NCBI GenBank assembly: GCA_030625695.1
Contig: DAOUQK010000110.1
Coordinates: forward strand, 1 to 10,121
Reading direction: 5' to 3'
DNA length: 10,121 nucleotides
Source of the DNA: Paracoccaceae bacterium
GTDB taxonomy: Bacteria; Pseudomonadota; Alphaproteobacteria; Rhodobacterales; Rhodobacteraceae
Every line of letters begins with the position of its first letter. The first letter of the stretch is position 1. The notes beneath the pieces are model-generated. The model did not search any database, was not told the DNA's origin, and saw only the letters and a program-made list of their open reading frames with translations. Position numbers and translations under genes: made by a program. This document shows positions 6,636-10,121 of this stretch, piece after piece.

Positions 6636-6830
6636 GGTTTGAGCGGCCAAGCAAATTGGTCAACGCTGCTGGTGCCGGTGCGATTGGTCACTCTTTCAAC
6701 CGAAAAATTACTAGTATTACACATATTTAACAATAGGTTAAAGCTAGAATAATCACATCCGAAATTTGCGCGTTTTCGGTCATCGTGGTATCATCTGTTC
6801 AGATGTTCCCCACAAAAATCGGAGACTGCA
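6636..6830 (+). promoter_or_regulatory. AT-rich region before the ArdC-like gene, with repeats
   Basis: This 195-base stretch has no gene. It holds a direct repeat ATTGGTCA at 6655-6662 and 6683-6690 (28 bases apart) and a perfect inverted repeat TTTAAC, five bases, GTTAAA at 6726-6742, in a strongly AT-rich segment. TTAACA at 6727-6732 could be a -35 box, but no good -10 box goes with it. The location just ahead of a former antirestriction gene suggests an old regulated promoter. Confidence 0.35.
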
Positions 6831-6885
6831 ATGGCACGCGATATATACGCGGAAGTTACCAATGCGTTGGTGGCGTCCATAGAGG
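6831..6885 (+). pseudogene. Start of an ArdC-like antirestriction gene, cut by an IS66 end
   Basis: The first 18 codons read MARDIYAEVTNALVASIE, matching the N-terminal DNA-binding domain of ArdC-type proteins (typically an RDIY.EVT..IV..LE pattern), which protect incoming conjugative DNA from restriction. GGAG about 10 bases upstream (6821-6824) supports the ATG. The reading frame then runs into the IS66 terminus at 6886 and stops at 6900-6902. The C-terminal metallopeptidase-like part is missing, and its other half is not seen in the window. Short but distinctive; I hold it with moderate confidence. Confidence 0.62.
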
Positions 6886-7316
6886 GTAAGCGTCCGGCTT
6901 GACCACTTCAGGATGATTTCCAGAGCAGCAATTCATCTGCCTTGTTGATCTTGTGGTCAGGAGTGCCGGTCAGGGTGTCAGCGAGCCATTTTTGCGGATC
7001 GACGCCGTTCAGTTTGGCGGTTTCAATCAGCGTGCATGCAATGGCGGCTGCTTTTCCACCGTTTTGCGATCCGACAAAGGGGTAGTTCTTCCTCCCAATC
7101 GCGATGGAACGCATCGCTCTTTCGGCGATGTTATCGTCGATTTCCAGAATACCGTGATCAAGATAAGGCCTGAGGCGTTTCATGCGGGTCAATGCATAGC
7201 GGATAGCCCCGGCCAAAGGGCTTTTGCCGGATATGCTGGCCGAGTTGTTTGTAAGCGGTTCGCGCATGCGTCCGGGCACACGCGTGAGCAAAAGCGGTCG
7301 ACGAAAGCCTGACACT
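6886..7316 (-). mobile_element. IS66-family element, one end with the transposase C-terminus
   Basis: GTAA at 6886-6889 fits the conserved terminal bases of IS66-family inverted repeats, and it falls exactly where the ArdC-like reading frame loses sense. The transposase stop is only 22 bases inside this end. The other end is lost at about 7316-7324, next to the RES gene. The element is therefore a fragment of roughly 430 bases out of a normal size of about 2.5 kb. Confidence 0.7.
6908..7315 (-). pseudogene. IS66-family transposase (TnpC) C-terminal fragment
   Basis: The minus-strand frame gives SGKSPLAGAIRYALTRMK, then GILEIDDNIAERAMRSIAIG, RKNYPFVGSQNGGKAAAIAC and LIETAKLNGVDPQKWLADTL, the final DDE-domain segment and IS66_C tail. 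The Glu in NIAERAMR is the last residue of the catalytic triad. Only about the last 110 of some 500 residues are recognisable; the first 20-25 residues of the open frame do not match and may lie past a frameshift. Usual IS66 partners TnpA and TnpB are absent. Non-functional. Confidence 0.86.
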
Positions 7317-7324
7317 GACCGACC

Positions 7325-7822
7325 TCACGGTTGCAATCGTGGATCCAGGGCAAAGCGTTCTTGCACAACATCCTCGTAATCATCAGGTGGTTTTGTGGCG
7401 TCGAAGATTAGGTTCCAGCTATGCTTGGAGACTGCGCTGGGGATTAAGATGAAACGGTGGTCAGCGAGAAGCTTGTCCCCAAATTTTTGCTGATTGCCAT
7501 TTGGCGTGCCAGGCGTCAGCCAATTTGGGTTTGGAATGTCTTCCGGTGTGACAATCTTAATCTTACTCGGGTCGCAGATGAGCACCGATGTAAGGGTATG
7601 AGGTTGAGTGTCGAGCACGAAAAACCCCTTATGAACGGCGACTTCAAGAATTGCCGTTGCAGGTTCAAGCGAGGCATAAATGGCCCTGACACCTGGAGAG
7701 TTCCAGCGCCCACCAACCCGAAAGCTCCCCTCTCCAGCGTTCCAGGTGGGGGCGTGACGCAAGGCGTCGAGTCGCCAGAAGCGGACTTCTCCGTCCCCCA
7801 AAGGTTTGGGCAGTGGCGTCAC
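7325..7822 (-). CDS. RES-domain toxin (NAD+-degrading family)
   Basis: A 165-residue protein when started at GTG 7822. RES proteins are toxins of Xre/RES-type toxin-antitoxin systems; characterised members such as MbcT and ParT act on NAD+ (hydrolysis/phosphorolysis) or ADP-ribosylate targets. The N-terminus shows VRFWRLDALRHAPTW, then GGRWNSPGVRAIYASLEPAT and AILEVAVHKG, with later NPNWLTPGTP, RFILIPSAVS and SWNLIFDA, the full RES pattern. The family's Arg-Glu-Ser set is probably Arg17 (or Arg39), Glu60 and Ser129. The open frame extends upstream to 7972, but family similarity begins at about codon 10 of the GTG start. The usual antitoxin gene (Xre plus DUF2384-type C-terminus) should lie immediately upstream at higher coordinates, yet none is recognised. 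The coding sequence appears intact and ends beside the IS66 fragment. Confidence 0.85.
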   Translation of the reverse strand: MTPLPKPLGDGEVRFWRLDALRHAPTWNAGEGSFRVGGRWNSPGVRAIYASLEPATAILEVAVHKGFFVLDTQPHTLTSVLICDPSKIKIVTPEDIPNPNWLTPGTPNGNQQKFGDKLLADHRFILIPSAVSKHSWNLIFDATKPPDDYEDVVQERFALDPRLQP

Positions 7823-8330
7823 CCATAGACCCCGAACTCGATACGGGTGAGATAAGGGCGCTACTCTCACCCCACGTAGCCAGGCTGAATTCATTGGCGT
7901 CCAACGCACCGAATTTCGTGGCCATCCTTCGTAGGGGAACCAGGGTCGCCCGAGCTTTATTGAAGCTGGCAATGCCTCGACAGGGCACCCCGAAATTTGA
8001 GGGCTTCATTTGGTTTCCAAACGACGCTGCCTGACCAAAGGCAAACCACCCATGCAACTCACCCTTCTCACCTAAAGCCACCCTAAACACCCGAGCATAA
8101 CTCCGGGAGTGAATCTCCTGTGCACTCAGTAGACATCTCTGGTATTTAGGGATTGAACTGTCGAGACCTCCTTCGCACCTCTGAGCGTGATCGCGAACGG
8201 GCACACACAGAGCGATCTCAAAGGCCTCCTCCTTTGGGACTTTGCCGCAGGTAGGTTTGATCATTAATTGACGGAGTGAAATAAACGTTGATAAACATGT
8301 TGGACTCGCCACCCAAGGAAACCGAGCCAA
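7823..8330. other. 508-base region without a recognised gene, upstream of the RES toxin
   Basis: An antitoxin for the RES toxin is expected here on the minus strand, but I find no helix-turn-helix or DUF2384-like sequence. One minus-strand frame is open from 8594 to 7665, right through this region, yet its product resembles no family and at the far end it is just antisense to the 89-residue gene. A short plus-strand frame (7813-8034) ending PKFEGFIWFPNDAA is also unidentified. Frame C of the minus strand is blocked by stops. AAGGA at 8315-8319 serves the next gene. Confidence 0.4.
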
Positions 8331-8600
8331 ATGATCGACGATGAACCCAACCTTGTGACATCGGGCAAAAGCCAGCATGTCGTCGTCGATGGCTATCCCT
8401 TCTCCGTTGAGATCTATCGTCTGGAAGGCGAGAAAATGTGGACCCTCGAAGTCGTCGACCACGAGGCCACAAGCCATGTTTGGGATGAACAGTTCCAATC
8501 CGACAGAGATGCCCGAAGTGCCGCCCTCCAGGAGATCGAAAGCGAAGGACCCCTCGCTTTCATGAGAGGCGACAACGTCATTCCATTCTCTCAAAAATAG
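8331..8600 (+). CDS. Small acidic protein of unknown function
   Basis: An 89-residue cytoplasmic protein with no signal or membrane segment. Residues about 16-55 alternate in a beta-rich pattern, HVVVDGYPFSVEIYRL and MWTLEVVDHEATSHVWDEQF, followed by a helix SDRDARSAALQEIESEG and a tail LAFMRGDNVIPFSQK. Codon choice is regular and GC-rich in third positions, which speaks for a real gene. I believe similar short proteins are found in Rhodobacterales, but I know no function. AAGGA at 8315-8319 is 11 bases from the ATG, somewhat far, while GAG at 8324-8326 is nearer. It stands alone, divergent from the RES gene across the 508-base gap. Confidence 0.6.
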   Translation: MIDDEPNLVTSGKSQHVVVDGYPFSVEIYRLEGEKMWTLEVVDHEATSHVWDEQFQSDRDARSAALQEIESEGPLAFMRGDNVIPFSQK

Positions 8601-8895
8601 GTCAAGGTGGAGTCAAAGCCGTCTTACTTCTTTTTGAACCAAGTGAAGACCAAGGCTTTAGGTAAACCTTAGGCAAAGGCACTTGCATGCTATGTTCGCA
8701 GTTCGGCCTACGATCGTGTTGTGCTAGTGAAATGGTGTTCTCAATCCCTAAAGCACAAATCCAAAAAAATGACCCGATTTTGTATAGGACCCCTTAAAAG
8801 CTAATGATCCAACGGAAACACCTCAAACGTATCCGATGGGGTTTTCGGCATTGATGTGTCAAAGTGGTGTCGCAACCACTTTAGAGGAGGCGTTC
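8601..8895 (+). other. Non-coding stretch, probably including the left end of an IS110 element
   Basis: No open frame of note. The last part belongs to the IS110-family stub that follows. In IS110-group elements the non-coding left end upstream of the recombinase gene encodes the bridge RNA, so a relic of that RNA gene could lie roughly within 8700-8895. I cannot define its boundaries or core. Two AT-rich runs (8761-8768 and 8775-8810) are the only other visible features. Confidence 0.3.
8861..8882. repeat. Inverted repeat before the IS110 stub gene
   Basis: AAAGTGGT, six bases, ACCACTTT: a perfect 8-base inverted repeat ending two bases before the strong AGGAGG ribosome site (8885-8890). 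It may be a leader hairpin or a protein site of the IS110 left end. The repeat is certain, the role unknown. Confidence 0.55.
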
Positions 8896-8987
8896 ATGGA
8901 AGATTGTAGCATTATTGGGATCGATTTGGCCGGAAGCTGTTTTCAAAGAAATTGCACCGGGGGCAAGTTCTGACGTTTCTATCCAAG
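8896..8987 (+). pseudogene. IS110-family transposase stub
   Basis: MEDCSIIGIDLA is the start of IS110-family recombinases; Asp10 is the first acid of the DEDD site. After codon 12 the usual following segment is missing (internal deletion), and the frame stops at 8971-8973. In another frame KKLHRGQVLTFLSK (from 8946) continues the typical IS110 sequence, showing a frameshift as well. AGGAGG lies 5 bases before the ATG. Similarity ends at about 8987, where the IS1380 remnant begins on the other strand. Non-functional. Confidence 0.72.
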
Positions 8988-9186
8988 ATTGGCATAACAG
9001 ACCAACCAGAGTATGCAGTCTGTTGTGACCAGTGCGAGTGTCACGCAAAATACCGCCCGCAAGATAATGAAGGCCGAGCACCCCACCCAGTGCACGAAAT
9101 AGCAGCAGCCTGCCGTCCGAACTGATCTTTGAGCCATAGAACTTCAGCCGAACTCGGCGGTCAAAACCGAGCCCGACATTCCCCAT
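8986..9186 (-). pseudogene. IS1380-family transposase, N-terminal stub
   Basis: From ATG 9186 on the minus strand: MGNVGLGFDRRVRLKFYGSK, then ISSDGRLLLFRALGGVLGL, LAGGILRDTRTGHNRLHTL and VGLLCQS, the characteristic N-terminus of IS1380 transposases (normally followed by a region with GYEDVNDA). That region is missing; the frame instead passes into antisense IS110 sequence. The open frame can begin at a GTG (9198), but the ATG suits the family. About 67 of some 450 residues remain, so the gene is dead. Confidence 0.82.
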
Positions 9187-9198
9187 TTTTGCCTGCAC

Positions 9199-9425
9199 CC
9201 TCTGGGTGATCCATGAAACTCCGCCTGCACTGGGCTAACGTGCTGAAACGTAACATTTTACCAGCGATCCGAGTGGAAAAACTCACCGGGTTACTTGGGA
9301 AATACGGGATAAGCAGACTGTCCAGCTTTGCCGGTCTACTTCAACGGCGATTGTTTCGAAGTTCTGGACAATCATGGGCGTACAATGTATTTAAGAAGGC
9401 GTTAGCGCTATTTTGAGGCAAGATG
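9199..9425. other. Intergenic region next to the IS1380 stub
   Basis: It should contain the left end of the IS1380 element, but I cannot identify the terminal repeat. A 67-codon plus-strand frame (9213-9416) resembles no family and is probably chance. GAGG at 9415-9418 is the ribosome site of the next gene. Confidence 0.35.
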
Positions 9426-9638
9426 ATGGATATTTGGACAGTTATTATCGCCGTCTACATTTTCACCTCTATTGCCGCGATCATCATGACATACTGCGAG
9501 CAGAAGCGTAAAAAAATCAAGAGCCCATTGTTCAGTTTGATCGGTTATTTCCTGTGTACGGTATGGCCAGTAACAGTGGCAGCAGTACTGGTTGCGATTG
9601 GGCACGAAGCACTGGTCGGGAAGCGGTCGAATTCCTGA
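9426..9638 (+). CDS. Small membrane protein with two predicted helices
   Basis: A 70-residue protein, MDIWTVIIAVYIFTSIAAII at the start, then a basic loop (CEQKRKKIKS) and a second hydrophobic segment GYFLCTVWPVTVAAVLVAIG, ending HEALVGKRSNS. It should sit in the inner membrane as a hairpin with the positive loop inside, so both ends face the periplasm. No family is recognised. GAGG at 9415-9418 is 7 bases from ATG 9426 and 4 from ATG 9423, so I prefer 9426. It lies alone among IS remnants and may be cargo of a mobile element, a small toxin-like or immunity protein, or an orphan; none of these is supported beyond size and topology. Confidence 0.55.
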   Translation: MDIWTVIIAVYIFTSIAAIIMTYCEQKRKKIKSPLFSLIGYFLCTVWPVTVAAVLVAIGHEALVGKRSNS

Positions 9639-9976
9639 GGGCGCCACCTCGATAAATCACCCCCTCATCCCAAGCGAGATTCGGCCGAGTTGGCGCAGTG
9701 TGAACCGCGCCGGTTATTGTTTCCAAATTGGCAACGGACGATATTTGGCATTCCGATTAATGAAAGATACGAAACAATACTCACGTGATGGTATCGAAAT
9801 GCTGGGTACCTGCTTAATGTGTTATTAACAATTTTTACCTGAAAGATCAGATAATTACGAAGATTATGGCGTTAACCTTTGTACTGCTGAGGCAACTTGA
9901 CATTTAGCGGCAACCCGCTCAGATTATTAGCAGCTTTAGTTTTATTCTGTCGCAGGAAATTATGTGGCCTGCAATG
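9639..9976. other. 338-base region without a confident gene
   Basis: AT-rich towards the right. One frame (about 9664-9770) reads SEIRPSWRSVNRAGYCFQIG and GRYLAFRLMKD, faintly like the N-terminal part of tyrosine recombinases, but it has no start of its own and soon loses sense. The outer end of the IS element whose transposase tail follows should also be here; I cannot place it. Confidence 0.3.
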
Positions 9977-10121
9977 TTACCTGTCACATCCCGTCAGGTA
10001 GTACGGTCGTTTCCTGAACAATTCCGGTTTCCGACTATACCATTCCTTCATTTCCAACATCGGCGTCCTAGCTTTCAGAACTGATTGCGGGAGCTGGGTA
10101 TTGTAGAGGTGCACATAGCGC
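9977..10121 (-). pseudogene. C-terminus of an IS3/IS481-type transposase (rve integrase core), cut by the window edge
   Basis: The minus-strand frame from 10120 reads RYVHLYNTQLPQSVLKARTP, MLEMKEWYSRKPELFRKRPY, YLTGCDR and stops at 9979-9977. A YN..LPQ..L...TP...M..W pattern followed by a tail ending PGCD-like is typical for the last 50 residues of rve-domain transposases of IS3/IS481 type. The gene continues past the right edge, so it may be intact or a fragment; I list it as partial. No frameshift is seen in the visible part. Confidence 0.7.

Noticed and set aside
6655..6690. ATTGGTCA direct repeat as replication iterons
   Set aside because: Only two copies and no replication initiator gene nearby.
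6953..7312. 119-codon plus-strand frame
   Set aside because: It is antisense to the clearly recognisable IS66 transposase C-terminus.
7457..7828. 123-codon plus-strand frame
   Set aside because: It is antisense to the RES toxin gene, which has full family motifs.
7813..8034. 73-codon plus-strand frame ending PKFEGFIWFPNDAA
   Set aside because: No start context or recognised family; it overlaps the RES start and could be chance, so it is only noted in the gap entry.
9213..9416. 67-codon plus-strand frame
   Set aside because: No ribosome site, no family, in a region expected to hold an IS1380 end.
9592..9828. 78-codon plus-strand frame as a gene
   Set aside because: Its first part overlaps the membrane-protein gene in another frame, and only a short middle part looks protein-like.

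Overview
The window looks like part of an alphaproteobacterial replicon, most likely from Rhodobacterales (Roseobacter-type). The evidence is a VPLPA-CTERM surface protein, moderately GC-rich codon use, Shine-Dalgarno sites of the AAGGA/GAGG type, and insertion-sequence remnants that read like those common in that order. The taxonomic call is an inference from family recognition. No rRNA, tRNA or CRISPR array is visible.

Left part (1-3.83 kb), ordered and probably functional: a nucleotide-sugar dehydrogenase (100-1455) is followed after 3 bases by a gene for a 556-residue exported protein of unknown function (1459-3129). Facing them is a minus-strand gene for a C-type-lectin-like protein with a C-terminal VPLPA sorting signal (3201-3824), and a terminator-like hairpin lies between the convergent genes. 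Activated-sugar synthesis beside a CTERM protein suggests the edge of an exopolysaccharide/exosortase locus.

Middle (3.84-5.1 kb): an intergenic region with two clear inverted repeats leads to a GSU2403-type nucleotidyltransferase-fold gene (4084-5103).

Right part (5.1-10.1 kb) is a graveyard of mobile DNA with a few intact small genes. In order: an antisense tyrosine-recombinase tail, a broken IS5-family transposase fused directly to the C-terminal end of a HerA/TraD-like conjugation ATPase, an intact-looking ParD/ParE toxin-antitoxin pair, the first 18 codons of an ArdC-like antirestriction gene cut by the end of an IS66 element, the IS66 transposase C-terminus, a RES-domain toxin without a recognisable antitoxin, an 89-residue conserved-looking protein, IS110 and IS1380 transposase stubs fused head to head, a two-helix membrane protein, and an IS3/IS481-type transposase tail running off the window.

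Taken together, integrase, conjugation ATPase, ArdC and two toxin systems look like the debris of an integrative conjugative element or plasmid that decayed through repeated IS insertion and deletion next to a surface-polysaccharide locus. I see no clear new multi-gene system. The least explained intact genes are the 556-residue secreted protein, the nucleotidyltransferase with its operator-like palindrome, and the RES toxin lacking a visible partner.
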